Source: Bacillus carboniphilus (GTDB taxonomy: Bacteria > Bacillota > Bacilli > Bacillales > JC228). Taken from it: DNA of 64,000 nt. Below the pieces are notes generated by a model. The model was not told the origin of the DNA and did no database searches. It worked only from the letters and a program-made list of their open reading frames with translations. The DNA lies in assembly GCF_039522365.1 (NCBI RefSeq), contig NZ_BAAADJ010000005.1:1-64000 (forward strand). The letters run 5' to 3'. The position numbers and the translations under genes were made by a program. Below are positions 11,979 to 22,855 of this stretch, piece by piece; positions within the stretch are counted from its first letter, which is position 1; each line of letters begins with the position of its first letter.

Positions 11979-12575
11979 ATGCCATTAATTCCTACAGTTA
12001 TTGAGCAAACAAACCGTGGAGAAAGAGCATACGATATCTATTCTCGTCTTTTAAAAGACCGTATCATCATGTTGGGAACGCCAATTGATGATCACGTTGC
12101 GAACTCCATTGTAGCTCAGCTTCTTTTCTTAGAAGCCGAGAATCCTGAAAAAGACATTTCCATTTACATTAACAGCCCAGGTGGTAGTATTACTGCTGGT
12201 ATGGCGATTTACGACACCATGCAATTTATCAAACCAGATGTGCAAACGATTTGTATCGGTATGGCCGCTTCTATGGGAGCTTTCCTACTTGCAGCTGGTA
12301 CTAAGGGTAAACGTTATGCATTACCAAACAGTGAAGTCATGATTCACCAACCACTTGGTGGAGCACAAGGTCAAGCAACTGAAATCGAAATCGCTGCGAA
12401 GCGTATCCTATTCCTCCGTAGCAAGCTAAATCAAATTTTAGCTGAACGTACAGGTCAACCACTTGAAGTGATTGAAAAGGATACCGATCGTGATAACTTC
12501 ATGACAGCGGAACGTGCGAAAGAATATGGTTTAGTCGATCAAATCGTGACACGTAATCCGTTAGAAAAGAAATAA
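11979..12575 (+). CDS. clpP: ATP-dependent Clp protease proteolytic subunit
   Basis: Tetradecameric serine peptidase core that degrades substrates fed by ClpX, ClpC or ClpE. The 198-aa protein has the catalytic triad Ser98 (GMAASMGAF), His123 (MIHQPLGG) and Asp172, plus the N-terminal [26 protein letters not shown] block. AGGAGG lies before the ATG. Monocistronic, with its own CtsR-controlled promoter and terminator. Confidence 0.98.
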   Translation: MPLIPTVIEQTNRGERAYDIYSRLLKDRIIMLGTPIDDHVANSIVAQLLFLEAENPEKDISIYINSPGGSITAGMAIYDTMQFIKPDVQTICIGMAASMGAFLLAAGTKGKRYALPNSEVMIHQPLGGAQGQATEIEIAAKRILFLRSKLNQILAERTGQPLEVIEKDTDRDNFMTAERAKEYGLVDQIVTRNPLEKK

Positions 12576-12581
12576 TAATGC

Positions 12582-12617
12582 AAAAAGAGTTCGGATTATA
12601 GTTCCGAACTCTTTTTT
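12582..12617. terminator. Bidirectional terminator between clpP and the LRR gene
   Basis: AAAGAGTTCGGA-TTATAG-TTCCGAACTCTTTTTT: a 10-bp stem flanked by A and T tracts, able to end transcripts from both converging genes. Confidence 0.9.
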
Positions 12618-13350
12618 ATTGGAAAAATCTTTCCGAGTAATTAGGGTGTTTCTTTAATAAGTCGTAGTCTTCTATAGGGATAATTCCCTGAACATATAAT
12701 TTCCTTAAGTTCATTGCAGTCAATAATGGCTCTACGCTGTTTATTTTATTTTCTAATATTTGAAGTTCTTCAAGATTTGGATGGTCCTCTAGAGGTGAAA
12801 GTTCTTCAATTTGGTTAAAATTCAATAAAAGAATCTTTACTGCTTTCATCTCTGAAACAGGGGCCATCGTTTGTAGCCGATTCCCAATTGCATTTAACTC
12901 AGTCATGTTTGTTAAACTTGTAAGTGGAGATAAATCGGTTACTTGGTTAAAAGCAAATTGTACACTTTCGAGATTTTCACACGCTTTCAAGGGTGACAGG
13001 TCTTTTACATGATTATAAGAAAAATCTATCTTTTTTAAGTTCTCACAAGAGTTTAAAAATGATAAATCTGTTATTTTATTTTCTTTTATGTGCAATTCTC
13101 TAATGTTTGTAAAAGCCTCCATCCCCTTATAGTTGAAGTAGTTACCTTCTCTGGGAAGCTTTAAAATTTCCACCTGTTTGGCTTCATCCACGGTCAACAC
13201 ACCGTTATCATCCAGGTCATACTTTAATAATGCCTTTCGTAAGCGATCATCCTCAAACACAACCTGTTGTTTCGGAGTTCCTACAAATAGGGTGATGCCA
13301 ATAAATCCGAGAACTGCTATAAGAAGTACGATTCCAACTTGTTTCTTCAT
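12616..13350 (-). CDS. Membrane-anchored leucine-rich-repeat protein with EF-hand-like motif
   Basis: A 244-aa protein. Residues ~5-25 form a hydrophobic signal or anchor helix (VGIVLLIAVLGFIGITLFV). Next comes a calcium-loop-like segment, DLDDNGVLTVDEAK (~46-59). At least five internalin-type 21-22-residue leucine-rich repeats follow (LKKIDFSYNHVKDLSPLKAC and so on). The architecture suggests an exported cell-surface protein that binds other proteins. It is not a known B. subtilis gene. AAGGAGCAGGTA precedes the ATG. It is convergent with clpP, and crh lies upstream after a terminator, so it is probably transcribed alone. Confidence 0.8.
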   Translation of the reverse strand: MKKQVGIVLLIAVLGFIGITLFVGTPKQQVVFEDDRLRKALLKYDLDDNGVLTVDEAKQVEILKLPREGNYFNYKGMEAFTNIRELHIKENKITDLSFLNSCENLKKIDFSYNHVKDLSPLKACENLESVQFAFNQVTDLSPLTSLTNMTELNAIGNRLQTMAPVSEMKAVKILLLNFNQIEELSPLEDHPNLEELQILENKINSVEPLLTAMNLRKLYVQGIIPIEDYDLLKKHPNYSERFFQ

Positions 13351-13498
13351 TACCTGCTCCTTCTTCGATTGTATTCATGGTCCCTATTATATACTAGGTT
13401 GAAGAACTTTTGGGATTTTTGGGGTGAAATACATAAGGTCGCCAATTTGTGTGAGGGCGATAGCTGTTGCCACATACCTATCGAAAAAAGCCCAAATG

Positions 13499-13529
13499 AA
13501 AAAGCCACCCCGCAAAAGGATAGCTTTTT
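13499..13529 (-). terminator. Terminator downstream of crh
   Basis: Minus strand AAAAAGCTATCC-TTTTGC-GGGGTGGCTTTTT, starting 3 bp after the crh stop codon. It ends the rapZ-yvcK-whiA-crh transcription unit. Confidence 0.75.
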
Positions 13530-13531
13530 GG

Positions 13532-13789
13532 TTAATTTTCTCTTGAGATAAAAGCAGCCAAGGCTTCAATCGCTTCTTTTTCGTCGTTTCCTTCAGCTGA
13601 TAATGTAACCTGACTTCCAGCTCCTAATGCTAAGCTCATGATTCCCATGATACTCTTGGCGTTAACCTTCTTGCCTTCTTTTTCTAAGTATACTTCTGAT
13701 TGGAAGCGGTTGGCTTCTTGCACAAATTGCGCGGCTGGTCTTGCTTGTAGTCCAGTTCTTAATTGAACATCTAATTGGCGTTGTTCCAC
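13532..13789 (-). CDS. crh: HPr-like catabolite repression protein Crh
   Basis: An 85-aa HPr paralogue. The PTS phosphorylation site His15 is replaced by Gln (RTGLQARPAA), so it cannot carry sugar phosphate. Ser46 in AKSIMGIMSLA, the HPrK/P target, is kept. P-Ser-Crh acts as a CcpA cofactor in carbon catabolite repression. The start is GTG with GAGGGGGG upstream. It is the last gene of the yvcI-rapZ-yvcK-whiA-crh unit. Its kinase gene hprK lies about 19 kb away in this window. Confidence 0.96.
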   Translation of the reverse strand: MEQRQLDVQLRTGLQARPAAQFVQEANRFQSEVYLEKEGKKVNAKSIMGIMSLALGAGSQVTLSAEGNDEKEAIEALAAFISREN

Positions 13790-13808
13790 TTTGTTTCCCC
13801 CCTCTATT

Positions 13809-14762
13809 TTATTGTTTTAACGATACAGGTACTCCCGCTCGTATTTTATCTGCAATTTCGTCTAGTTTGCGAAGTCTATGGTTAATACCGGATTTACTAA
13901 TGTTTCCGCTTGAAACCATTTCTCCTAGTTCTTTTAGTGTGACATCCTGATGTGTTACCCGAAGTTCTGCGATTTCTCTCAGTTTATCTGGTAACGAATG
14001 GAGACCCACTGTTGCGTCAATCAGTTTAATGTTTTCTACTTGTCTAAGAGCTGCCCCGATCGTTTTATTTAGGTTTGCCGTCTCACAGTTGACCAATCGG
14101 TTTACAGAGTTTCTCATGTCACGAACGATACGAACGTCCTCAAATTTTAACAACGCGCTATATGCACCTACGACACTTAGAAATTCTGTGATTTTTTCGG
14201 CCTCTTTTAAATACGTAATGAACCCCTTTTTTCTCTCAAGAATTTTGCTATTTAATGAAAAATAGTTCATGAGATCATTTAAGGCTTCACTATGCTCTTT
14301 GTACAAAGAGAAAATTTCTAAGTGATAAGAGGAAGTCTCTGGATTGTTGACAGAACCTCCTGCTAAAAAAGCACCACGTAAGTAGGACCGTTTACAGCAT
14401 TTCTTTTTCACAAGGTCTTTTGAGATATCATAGGTGAAAGAGAATCCTTCTCCAATAATCTTTAAATCCTCTAAAATATCCTTTGCTTGTTCATGAATCC
14501 TTACGATATACACGTTATTCTTTTTTAGTCTCATTTTCTTACGAACGAGAAGTTCTACACGAACAGAATAATCAAGCTTAATGAGTGAGTAGATTCTTCT
14601 AGCAATCGCCGCATTTTCCGTTTGAATGTTTACCACTAAAGAGCGGTTCGCAAATGATAAAGCACCATTCATTCGGATTAAAGCGGATAATTCTGCTTTC
14701 GCACAGCAGCTTTTTAATTCATGCTGAGTTAATTCTTTTTTCGTTTCAGAAGCAAAGGACAT
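13809..14762 (-). CDS. whiA: DNA-binding protein WhiA
   Basis: A 317-aa protein with an N-terminal LAGLIDADG homing-endonuclease-like domain that has lost nuclease activity ([26 protein letters not shown], ~ residues 118-145) and a C-terminal helix-turn-helix ([10 protein letters not shown]...[14 protein letters not shown]). WhiA controls sporulation genes in Streptomyces and influences cell division and nucleoid segregation in B. subtilis. GGAGGTG precedes the ATG. It lies 14 bp downstream of yvcK. Confidence 0.96.
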   Translation of the reverse strand: MSFASETKKELTQHELKSCCAKAELSALIRMNGALSFANRSLVVNIQTENAAIARRIYSLIKLDYSVRVELLVRKKMRLKKNNVYIVRIHEQAKDILEDLKIIGEGFSFTYDISKDLVKKKCCKRSYLRGAFLAGGSVNNPETSSYHLEIFSLYKEHSEALNDLMNYFSLNSKILERKKGFITYLKEAEKITEFLSVVGAYSALLKFEDVRIVRDMRNSVNRLVNCETANLNKTIGAALRQVENIKLIDATVGLHSLPDKLREIAELRVTHQDVTLKELGEMVSSGNISKSGINHRLRKLDEIADKIRAGVPVSLKQ

Positions 14763-14776
14763 TTTTTCTGCACCTC

Positions 14777-15754
14777 CTATCTATTTGTGGTGTAAAACTC
14801 TTGAACGAATTCAAAGAGTTGTTTCGCTATTTTTTGTGTATCATGACGAATAATTTCTCCAGTATACGTGGCAAAATCGTCTTGTATGACATGAAGTCCA
14901 AATTCCTGTAGTTTTTCTAAATCAAAAATGACAGGTTTGGCATATTCTTCGTCATATCGAAGCTGTACATTATCTGGAATTTGAGCATTATTTACGATAA
15001 TGGTGTCAATGAAGGCACACTTCATATGTTCATAGATCGCTTTTATATGATCACTCGCTGTGAAATCGAGCGTTTCTCCAGCCTGCGTCATTAAATTACA
15101 AATATACACTTTCTTTGCTTTGGCATGACAAATCTCTTCCCCTAATCCAGGAACCAATAAATTTGGTAGAATACTAGTGAACAGACTACCTGGGCCCAAG
15201 ACAATTAAATCAGCTTGTCGAATGGCCTCAATGGTTTCTTGAAGAGGCTTAATATCATCAGGGGTTAAAAAGACACGCTTGATTTTATTGCCTGCTTTTG
15301 AAATCTTAGACTCCCCCGTGACCAGGGTTCCGTCCTGCATTTCAGCATTAAGTTCGACACTTTGATTGGCAGCAGGTAAAACGACACCTTTGACATTTAA
15401 GACTTTACTTAGCTGCTGAATAGCAGACACAAAGTCTCCAGAAATGGAGGTCATGGCTGCTAATATCAAGTTCCCCAATGAGTGTCCCGCTAGCTCTTTA
15501 GAATTTGTTTGAAAGCGATGTTGAAACATTTCTATAATCAGAGGCTCAACTTCTGAAAGGGCTGCTAGAACGTTTCGGATGTCTCCAGGAGGTGGAATTT
15601 CCAACTCAGTCCTTAACCTACCAGAGCTTCCTCCGTCATCAGCCACTGTAACAATGGCAGTCAGATCAATTGGGTATTGTTTGAGTCCTCTTAATAGTAC
15701 AGGAAGTCCTGTTCCTCCCCCTAGGACGACAACTCTCGGCTGATCTAGTTTCAT
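14777..15754 (-). CDS. yvcK: Gluconeogenesis factor YvcK (CofD/UPF0052 family)
   Basis: A 325-aa protein with the glycine-rich nucleotide-sugar binding N-terminus [17 protein letters not shown] and [13 protein letters not shown], and the later [17 protein letters not shown] block. In B. subtilis it binds UDP-sugars and is needed for growth on gluconeogenic substrates and for normal cell shape. It overlaps the rapZ stop by 4 bp (ATGA), so translation is probably coupled. Confidence 0.95.
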   Translation of the reverse strand: MKLDQPRVVVLGGGTGLPVLLRGLKQYPIDLTAIVTVADDGGSSGRLRTELEIPPPGDIRNVLAALSEVEPLIIEMFQHRFQTNSKELAGHSLGNLILAAMTSISGDFVSAIQQLSKVLNVKGVVLPAANQSVELNAEMQDGTLVTGESKISKAGNKIKRVFLTPDDIKPLQETIEAIRQADLIVLGPGSLFTSILPNLLVPGLGEEICHAKAKKVYICNLMTQAGETLDFTASDHIKAIYEHMKCAFIDTIIVNNAQIPDNVQLRYDEEYAKPVIFDLEKLQEFGLHVIQDDFATYTGEIIRHDTQKIAKQLFEFVQEFYTTNR

Positions 15755-16644
15755 GTTGTAATGTCCTTTCTCTTCTCTATATCCCGATGCGTGATTTTCG
15801 TTTCATATTCACTTTCAAAGTGCTTCCCGATTTTTTCAGCCAGTGCAACTGAACGGTGTTGGCCACCTGTACAACCGATTCCAACAACCAGCTGGCTTTT
15901 TCCTTCACGCTTATAGTGTGGAAGCATGAACGACAATAATTCGGTAACCTTATCAAAGAACTTTTGCGTTTCATTCCACTTTAATACATAGCTAGAAACC
16001 TCTTGATCAAGTCCTGTCTTTGGTCTCATATGGTCAATGTAGTGTGGATTCGGTAGAAAGCGCACATCAAAAACCAAGTCAGCATCAATCGGGATTCCAT
16101 GTTTAAAACCAAAAGACATGACATTAACTGTGAAAATTTTTCGTTTGTTGGTTGCGAATTGCGTTAATATTTTTTCTCGTAATTCTTTTGGTTTTAATAG
16201 TGATGTATTGTAAATTTGTTGTGCTCTTCCCTTTAGCTCTTCTAGTAGTTCTCTTTCAAGCTTAATACCCTCTAATGGTAAGCCTGAAGGTGCTAAGGGA
16301 TGAGATCTTCTTGTTTCTTTATATCTTCGAACAAGGGTAGAATCGTCAGCATCTAAAAAAATGATTTCCGGAGTGACCCATGAGGTTTCCGCTAAATCAT
16401 CCAGAGCTTTAAAGAGGTGATCAAAAAATTCACGACCTCTTAAATCCATCACAAGAGCTACTTTATTCATCTTATTACCGGACTCTTTCATAAGCTCCAT
16501 AAACTTTGGAAGTAATGTAGGTGGAAGGTTATCCACACAGAAGTATCCTAAGTCTTCGAAACTGTGAATGGCTACTGTTTTTCCTGCTCCAGACATCCCC
16601 GTAATAATGACCATCCGGGTATCTTGATATTCCATTTGATCCAT
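15751..16644 (-). CDS. rapZ: RNase adapter protein RapZ (YvcJ)
   Basis: A 297-aa P-loop protein. The Walker A is GMSGAGKT (residues 16-23), and the C-terminal conserved [18 protein letters not shown] is the RapZ signature. In enteric bacteria RapZ controls glmZ sRNA decay; in Bacillus the role is less clear (GTPase/ATPase affecting competence). GGGGGATAACAAA precedes the ATG. Confidence 0.95.
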   Translation of the reverse strand: MDQMEYQDTRMVIITGMSGAGKTVAIHSFEDLGYFCVDNLPPTLLPKFMELMKESGNKMNKVALVMDLRGREFFDHLFKALDDLAETSWVTPEIIFLDADDSTLVRRYKETRRSHPLAPSGLPLEGIKLERELLEELKGRAQQIYNTSLLKPKELREKILTQFATNKRKIFTVNVMSFGFKHGIPIDADLVFDVRFLPNPHYIDHMRPKTGLDQEVSSYVLKWNETQKFFDKVTELLSFMLPHYKREGKSQLVVGIGCTGGQHRSVALAEKIGKHFESEYETKITHRDIEKRKDITT

Positions 16645-16663
16645 TTTGTTATCCCCCTTTAGG

Positions 16664-17122
16664 TTAGCTCGGATCTAAACGATAAGAAAGTAACTCAAAA
16701 TCTGGTGTGTAGGTAAAAGTCCCGTAAATCATCCCTTTACCTTGGATCATGTATTCTAAAATGTGAATATCACCAGGTGCCATTGGCAGGTTTTGAATAT
16801 CGCTGGCAGAATGCCAGGCTAAGCTTCCCTCTTCTGACTCTGTATAATTGTCTCCTTGTCCGTCTGTGGCAAGAAAAGTGAACATCATCCATTCGGATAT
16901 GATTTCTTCACCTTCTTTTATCACGAAGGTAAACACACCTTTTAAAGTCGGATCATTTAAAAAAACACCGGTTTCTTCTCGGTATTCTCTTGTTACCGCC
17001 TCTTTAACGGATTCTCCTTGCTCCATCTTTCCTCCTGGAGCGACCCACCAATTTCTTCGAGGCTTTTGTAACAGTAAGACTTTATCATTTTTTAGGTATA
17101 CACAATTTGCTACACGTTGCAT
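16664..17122 (-). CDS. yvcI: NUDIX hydrolase (YvcI-like, 8-oxo-dGTP diphosphatase family)
   Basis: The Nudix box [22 protein letters not shown] (~ residues 33-54) is complete (GX5EX7REUXEEXGU). The frame is open to 17191, but the ATG at 17122 has CTTGGAGTGACTTAC upstream and gives [10 protein letters not shown], the usual YvcI start, for a 152-aa product. It heads the yvcI-rapZ-yvcK-whiA-crh cluster. The true substrate of YvcI is not established; a nucleoside triphosphate is inferred from the family. Confidence 0.9.
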   Translation of the reverse strand: MQRVANCVYLKNDKVLLLQKPRRNWWVAPGGKMEQGESVKEAVTREYREETGVFLNDPTLKGVFTFVIKEGEEIISEWMMFTFLATDGQGDNYTESEEGSLAWHSASDIQNLPMAPGDIHILEYMIQGKGMIYGTFTYTPDFELLSYRLDPS

Positions 17123-17289
17123 GTAAGTCACTCCAAGTCTTACCTTTGTTAGTCTTGTATTGATTATACAACGAATCCGGGTGTGTTGCAATTAAGAGCC
17201 GGAGGAAATGGACTGTTGTAGTGGAAAATGGGCAGTGGTTTGTGTTGGCGACTGGTTATGTTTTCTATTACAGTTTTTTTGGTTAACAT

Positions 17290-17475
17290 CCCGGGCGTAT
17301 GGTGACCGTTTTTTTGAGTTGGTTTGGTTAATCTTTTCGGGCATCATATCAGACCTATGGTGACTATTTTTACAGCTAACTACTCCTTTGGGGTATCATA
17401 CCCGACGTATGGTTACCACTCTTATGAATATTTGCTACTTTTGGGCACCATACACTCGACATGTCATGGCCCACA
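17290..17475. repeat. Degenerate ~52-bp tandem repeats
   Basis: About three and a half copies of a unit containing CRTATGGTGACYRTTTTT and ending TTTTGGGCATCATAC. The TATGG anchors are at 17298, 17356 and 17408 (steps 58 and 52), and a decayed one is near 17466. A single further copy lies at 22134-22190. Confidence 0.75.
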
Positions 17476-17522
17476 CCCGAACAGCAAACGTTTAAGGCAT
17501 CAAGTTCGATTATAGACTTACT

Positions 17523-17564
17523 AAAAAAATATAAAAAAAATACACAGGCAAAAAGATGCCTGTG
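17523..17564 (-). terminator. Terminator downstream of trxB
   Basis: Minus strand CACAGGCA-TCTTTT-TGCCTGTG (8-bp perfect stem) followed by TATTTTTTTTATATTTTTTT. It lies 166 bp after the trxB stop and would keep trxB transcripts out of yvcI. Confidence 0.88.
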
Positions 17565-17703
17565 CGAAACATCATATATATGTTTCAAAAGGGGGTCAAT
17601 TTCTACCTCTATCATACATGTTGAATGTTTCAACGTTGTTACAGTAGGTTTAAATTGGTATTTCTTTTTTTAAATTTCTGCCTTTTTTCTTTATGAGGGC
17701 GGT

Positions 17704-17729
17704 GGGACAGGAAACCTGTCCCCCTGTCC

Positions 17730-17731
<2 letters not shown>
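17704..17731. repeat. GGGACAGG palindromic repeat element, copy 1
   Basis: GGGACAGG-AAA-CCTGTCCC followed by a third half-site (CCTGTCCC), reaching into the trxB stop codon. A similar element lies at 59671-59701. Confidence 0.7.
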
Positions 17732-18710
<979 letters not shown>

Positions 18711-18777
18711 TTAGCTTTACCTAAACCTATCGTATATATTTAAAGGCATGCCGTCCAATAACTTGCTCATAAAGGAG

Positions 18778-20277
18778 TTATAACAATACCTTCTTAATTT
18801 CTTGAATGTATTTTCGAATGAGATACGTGGATACCTCTGATAGATCAGCTGCTACCTTTTGCGTCACTGCTTCTCCTCTAAGCTTTTTCCATATATAAAA
18901 GATTGCTCCAGCCAAAGCGGATGAATCTGCTAACGGTTTATCTTTTAATTGTAGATACGCTGTAAACCAAGTTAAAAATAGTCCACTATTGGTCAAAGTA
19001 ATTGTTTTTTCCCATTTTAATAGCTTCTCTGCGACATCGTGAGCTAACTGAACGTTCACTCCCTCTTTGGACAAAGGGGTGTTCCATTCCTCTGAAATAC
19101 AGTAGTCATAATAATTCTTTTCATCCTCCGATAGAGGAGAAAAACGTAAAGTACGCTTTGTTAACCAAAGCTTTTTATCGTCAGAAACAGAAAGTAAAAA
19201 TAGAGCAAATAAGCGTTGCTCGTCTTCTTCACTTTTCCAAGCTTTTTCAATGATAGCTGCATCATTAATGAACATTCTTTCAGCTTGGATCCATGGCTCC
19301 TGCCCTTTTCTTTCAGGTGAAAGCTCAATGACTCTCTTCCACATATCCTTAGCAAATTCTTTTTTACCAGTGTAGTAGGCAGATACGGACAGCCAATAGA
19401 AGAAAGCGCCGTCTCCTTCAAACCCTCTCCTTTGTAGCTGTCTTAACCAGTTGTATGCGATATCATGCTTTCCGATTAAAGCAAATGTCGCCCCTAATTT
19501 ATATCGATGTTCCAACATAATTGGAAAAATGTTTAACAATGATTCAGATAGGGTATGCACTAATTGATGATCCTTTTGATAATGAGCAAAAATCAGTGAA
19601 TTGCATAGTGCATGAAGGTTCCCTGGATTTTTTTCTAAAACGTTTTGTAACACACGATTAGCTTCTTCTACATTTCCTAAATAAAAATGAGCTAAAGCTA
19701 AGTTGTTATAAGCTGACCAAAAATCTGGATGGGATTCAATCACACTATGAAGAAGTTCAATCGCTTTTTCGAATTCACCATTCTCTAGAAGCTTCCTTGC
19801 TTCATCCTGTTGTTGAATTAACTCATCCTCTTCTTCTAATTCAGCATCATCTAATCCAAGCTCTAAAGATATCAATTCTAGTAATTCTTCGGCATCATCG
19901 CGGAAATCTCCGTCTGGTTCGATTTCCACATATTTTTGCGCATTCTGAAATGCTTCTCTGAAATGACCCAAATAAGCATAGTTGTTTGCCAAAAAGTAAT
20001 AGCACTCCGACATATGGACATCCAACTTCTCCAAGATTAAATGAAGAAGTTCATTAGAGGATTGGTACTGCCCAGTTTCGGTATGCACCATTGCAAGCTG
20101 ACAAGCAATCATTGGCTCTAAAGGCTCTAAATGATACGCGCGCTCTAGGTATTTTTTTGCTTTATTTAAATCCCCTCTGTGGTAAGCCTTTAATCCTTTG
20201 GTGAAATAATATTCTCCAGTCGGACTAAACTGTAGGATTTTTGCACTTGTCTGCTTAGCTCTTGAATGTTTACTCAT
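18778..20277 (-). CDS. Tetratricopeptide-repeat protein (YvcD-like)
   Basis: A 499-aa soluble protein. TPR units are visible from ~ residue 20 to 260 (for example GLKAYHRGDLNKAKKYLERAYHLEP and YNNLALAHFYLGNVEEANRVLQNVLEKNP). An acidic linker lies near 140-155, and a C-terminal ~90-residue region ends in a helix-turn-helix-like segment (VAADLSEVSTYLIRKYIQEIKK). The B. subtilis gene next to trxB is of the same kind. A scaffold role is likely; the partner is unknown. Confidence 0.85.
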   Translation of the reverse strand: MSKHSRAKQTSAKILQFSPTGEYYFTKGLKAYHRGDLNKAKKYLERAYHLEPLEPMIACQLAMVHTETGQYQSSNELLHLILEKLDVHMSECYYFLANNYAYLGHFREAFQNAQKYVEIEPDGDFRDDAEELLELISLELGLDDAELEEEDELIQQQDEARKLLENGEFEKAIELLHSVIESHPDFWSAYNNLALAHFYLGNVEEANRVLQNVLEKNPGNLHALCNSLIFAHYQKDHQLVHTLSESLLNIFPIMLEHRYKLGATFALIGKHDIAYNWLRQLQRRGFEGDGAFFYWLSVSAYYTGKKEFAKDMWKRVIELSPERKGQEPWIQAERMFINDAAIIEKAWKSEEDEQRLFALFLLSVSDDKKLWLTKRTLRFSPLSEDEKNYYDYCISEEWNTPLSKEGVNVQLAHDVAEKLLKWEKTITLTNSGLFLTWFTAYLQLKDKPLADSSALAGAIFYIWKKLRGEAVTQKVAADLSEVSTYLIRKYIQEIKKVLL

Positions 20278-20482
20278 GAAATCCTCCGTCCAAACATAGT
20301 AACTACGTTAGTATACCATATGTGAAAAGGTGCGAGAAGGTTTGAAGGTGGTGATAATGATGTGAGAAATTTTCCATAAGAAAGAGTCAGAATTTATACT
20401 ATCTTTCATTTTTTTAATGTTCATGTTAGGATGGACACTTATGTCAACGGACCTTTGTCCAATAAATTAGAGGAGGCAAAAT

Positions 20483-22042
20483 GTGAATAATTCTAAAACC
20501 GATTGGCCAGTCACCATTATCAGTGGCGCATTTCTGTTAGCATTCGTTCTTGCGTCACTTATCAACAAAGACGCCGTCGGTAATCTTGTAAACAAATACT
20601 TTGGTTTATCTGCCGAATATTTCGGTGCTTTCTGGCAAGTGCTACTTTTACTAACATTTATCGTTACAATAGGACTCGCTGTCTCGAGGCTTGGCCGAGT
20701 CAAACTTGGTAAGAAGGATAAACCAGAAATCTCTACTTTTAAATGGGTAGCTATGATTTTATGTACGTTGCTTGCTAGTGGTGGTGTATTTTGGGCAGCT
20801 TCAGAACCCATGTACCATTTCATCACAACTCCACCTATGTTTCCGGATGTAGAAGCAGGTACTACAGCATCCATTCAATATGCACTATCTCAGGCATTTC
20901 TCGATTGGGGATTCTCTGCTTGGGCTATTCTAGGGTCACTAAGTGCGGTTGTCCTTATGTATGCACATTACCACAAAGGAATGCCACTTAAACCAAGAAC
21001 ACTGTTATATCCTATTTTTGGCAAGAAAATCATGGAGAAAAGTGTGTTAGGTACGATTGTGGATGTTTCTTGTATTATCGCCGTAGCAGCAGGTACTGTA
21101 GGACCTATTGGCTTCCTAGGGCTTCAAGCAGCATACGGATTGAATGACATTTTTGGAATTCCGAATACGAGTTTAACCCAGGGTATCTTAGTTGTAGCAA
21201 TTGTTATTATTGCATCCATTTCTGCAGTTACCGGAATTAACAAAGGAATTCAATGGCTAAGTAAAATGAATGTGTGGGTTACGTTCATACTAATGGGAGC
21301 TATTCTCATACTAGGGCCAGCAGCCTTTATCTTTGATTCCTTCTTAGGAACTATGGGCTTTTATGTACAAGAATTCTTTTATATGAGTTTATATCGTGGA
21401 GATCAAGCTTGGTTAGCTTGGTGGACAGTCTTCTTCTGGGGATGGTTTATTGGTTACGGTCCAATGATGGCCATTTTCATCGCTCGAATTTCTCGTGGGC
21501 GTACGATACGCGAATTAGCAATCGCAATGGCCATTATTGCACCGCTAGTAACCAACTTCTGGTTCACCGTTGTCGGTGGGTCTGGTATTTTCTTTGAAAT
21601 GAACGAACCAGGCGTCATATCTAATGCACTTGCAGAGGGTGGCATGCCAGCAGCCGTCATGTCCATCGTAAATCAACTTCCACTTGGATTCTTGATTGCG
21701 ATCGGATTCTTACTTGTTACTATTTTATTCGTAGCCACAACAGCCGACTCCATCTCGTATACGATGGCAGCAGCTGTTACAGGTCAAAGTGATCCACCTG
21801 CATGGCTTCGAGTTTTCTGGGCTGTACTAGTCGGAGCACTTTCTCTCGTTCTATTAAATATTGGAGAAGACAGTGTCAGCTCGATTCAGTCCTTTATCGT
21901 TATCACCGCTGTGCCGGTATCGATTATCCTAATGCCTACCATATGGCTTGGACCTAAGGTGGCTAGGATTATGGCGATTGAGCAAGGGATTATAAGTAGC
22001 GGTAAGGTAGATCAGAAGGATAGTAAGAAGAAAGCTTCGTAG
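20483..22042 (+). CDS. BCCT family transporter (glycine betaine/choline/carnitine type)
   Basis: A 519-aa membrane protein with about 12 transmembrane segments. Family motifs are FWAASEPMYHF (the tryptophan-rich betaine-binding stretch begins ASEPMYH) and GWFIGYGPMMAIFIARISRGRTIRE. The C-terminus is short (SGKVDQKDSKKKAS), lacking the long regulatory tail of OpuD/BetP relatives. It probably imports an osmoprotectant with sodium or proton; the exact substrate cannot be read. The start is GTG with AGAGGAGG 6 bp upstream. The leader holds two small inverted repeats (GGACACTTATGTC and GGACCTTTGTCC, 20433-20461), a possible operator. Confidence 0.9.
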   Translation: MNNSKTDWPVTIISGAFLLAFVLASLINKDAVGNLVNKYFGLSAEYFGAFWQVLLLLTFIVTIGLAVSRLGRVKLGKKDKPEISTFKWVAMILCTLLASGGVFWAASEPMYHFITTPPMFPDVEAGTTASIQYALSQAFLDWGFSAWAILGSLSAVVLMYAHYHKGMPLKPRTLLYPIFGKKIMEKSVLGTIVDVSCIIAVAAGTVGPIGFLGLQAAYGLNDIFGIPNTSLTQGILVVAIVIIASISAVTGINKGIQWLSKMNVWVTFILMGAILILGPAAFIFDSFLGTMGFYVQEFFYMSLYRGDQAWLAWWTVFFWGWFIGYGPMMAIFIARISRGRTIRELAIAMAIIAPLVTNFWFTVVGGSGIFFEMNEPGVISNALAEGGMPAAVMSIVNQLPLGFLIAIGFLLVTILFVATTADSISYTMAAAVTGQSDPPAWLRVFWAVLVGALSLVLLNIGEDSVSSIQSFIVITAVPVSIILMPTIWLGPKVARIMAIEQGIISSGKVDQKDSKKKAS

Positions 22043-22055
22043 ATTGATAAAGTTG

Positions 22056-22094
22056 AGCTGTCGACCGCCTGGGGGTGGTCGGCAGTTTTTTTTT
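22056..22094 (+). terminator. Terminator of the BCCT transporter gene
   Basis: CTGTCGACC-GCCTGGGGGT-GGTCGGCAG followed by TTTTTTTTT, 16 bp after the stop codon. Confidence 0.9.
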
Positions 22095-22133
22095 GGGAGT
22101 GGATTTATGAAGGGCCGGCTGTTTTTGGGCTGC

Positions 22134-22190
22134 TATGGTGACCATTTTTACCTGCGGGCTCGCTTTTGGGGCATTAAGCCCGAAATGAGT
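22134..22190. repeat. Solitary copy of the 52-bp repeat
   Basis: TATGGTGACCATTTTTAC...TTTTGGGGCATTAAGCCCG aligns unit for unit with the array at 17290-17475 (TATGGTGACTATTTTTAC...TTTGGGGTATCATACCCG). Confidence 0.65.
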
Positions 22191-22191
22191 T

Positions 22192-22223
22192 CAAAAAAAA
22201 CGACGCCCCTACACGTCGTTTTC
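22192..22223 (-). terminator. Terminator of the histidine operon
   Basis: Minus strand AAAACGACG-TGTAGGGG-CGTCGTTTT followed by more T residues, 10 bp after hisIE. Confidence 0.88.
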
Positions 22224-22231
22224 CACACTCA

Positions 22232-22855
22232 CTATTCCTTCCCAGCATGCCTCTCTTCCAATACCTTCAACACCTCGGCAAAAGGCAACCCTTGCTCTTT
22301 TAATAAAACTAACAAATGGAAAATCAAATCCGCAGACTCCCATTTCAACTCTTTGGAATCTCGATTCTTAGCAGCAATAATCACTTCAGCAGATTCTTCT
22401 CCTACCTTCTTCAAAATCTTATCTACACCTTTCTCAAACAAGTAAGTAGTATAAGATTCTTCTGGTCTTTCCGCTTCTCTTTGGGCTATTATTTTTTCTA
22501 GCTTTAATAGAAATTCAGCTGACTCACTAGTTTTTTCACCCAACAAAGACTCTGTAAAGCAACTAATTGTACCGTTATGGCAAGCAGGTCCATTTGGCTC
22601 CACTTCCACCACAATGGCATCTCCGTCACAGTCATAGGTCATCGATACAATATTTTGTGTATTTCCACTAGTTTCTCCTTTGTACCAGAGTTCCTGTCTG
22701 GAGCGACTGAAAAACCATGTTTCCTTTGTTTCAATAGACTTTTTCAATGACTCTTCATTCATATAAGCTAATGTCAAAATTTCCTTTGTTTGTGCATCTT
22801 GCACAATTGCAGGAACAAGCCCATTCTCATCAAACTTAATATTTTCTATACTCAT
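22232..22855 (-). CDS. hisIE: Bifunctional phosphoribosyl-AMP cyclohydrolase / phosphoribosyl-ATP pyrophosphatase
   Basis: Catalyses steps 2 and 3 of histidine synthesis. The N-terminal HisI domain (~1-115) carries [25 protein letters not shown] with the Zn/Mg ligands. The C-terminal HisE domain (~120-207) has the MazG-like motif [15 protein letters not shown] and [13 protein letters not shown]. Total 207 aa, the usual size of the fusion. The start overlaps hisF by 4 bp. Last gene of the operon. Confidence 0.97.
   Translation of the reverse strand: MSIENIKFDENGLVPAIVQDAQTKEILTLAYMNEESLKKSIETKETWFFSRSRQELWYKGETSGNTQNIVSMTYDCDGDAIVVEVEPNGPACHNGTISCFTESLLGEKTSESAEFLLKLEKIIAQREAERPEESYTTYLFEKGVDKILKKVGEESAEVIIAAKNRDSKELKWESADLIFHLLVLLKEQGLPFAEVLKVLEERHAGKE

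Larger units (their letters stand above)
17123..17729. other. 607-bp intergenic region between yvcI and trxB
   Basis: Holds a degenerate ~52-bp repeat array (about 17290-17475), a strong minus-strand terminator at 17523-17564 and a GGGACAGG palindromic element that abuts the trxB stop codon. No credible gene was found; the short frames here have no ribosome binding site. Confidence 0.7.
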
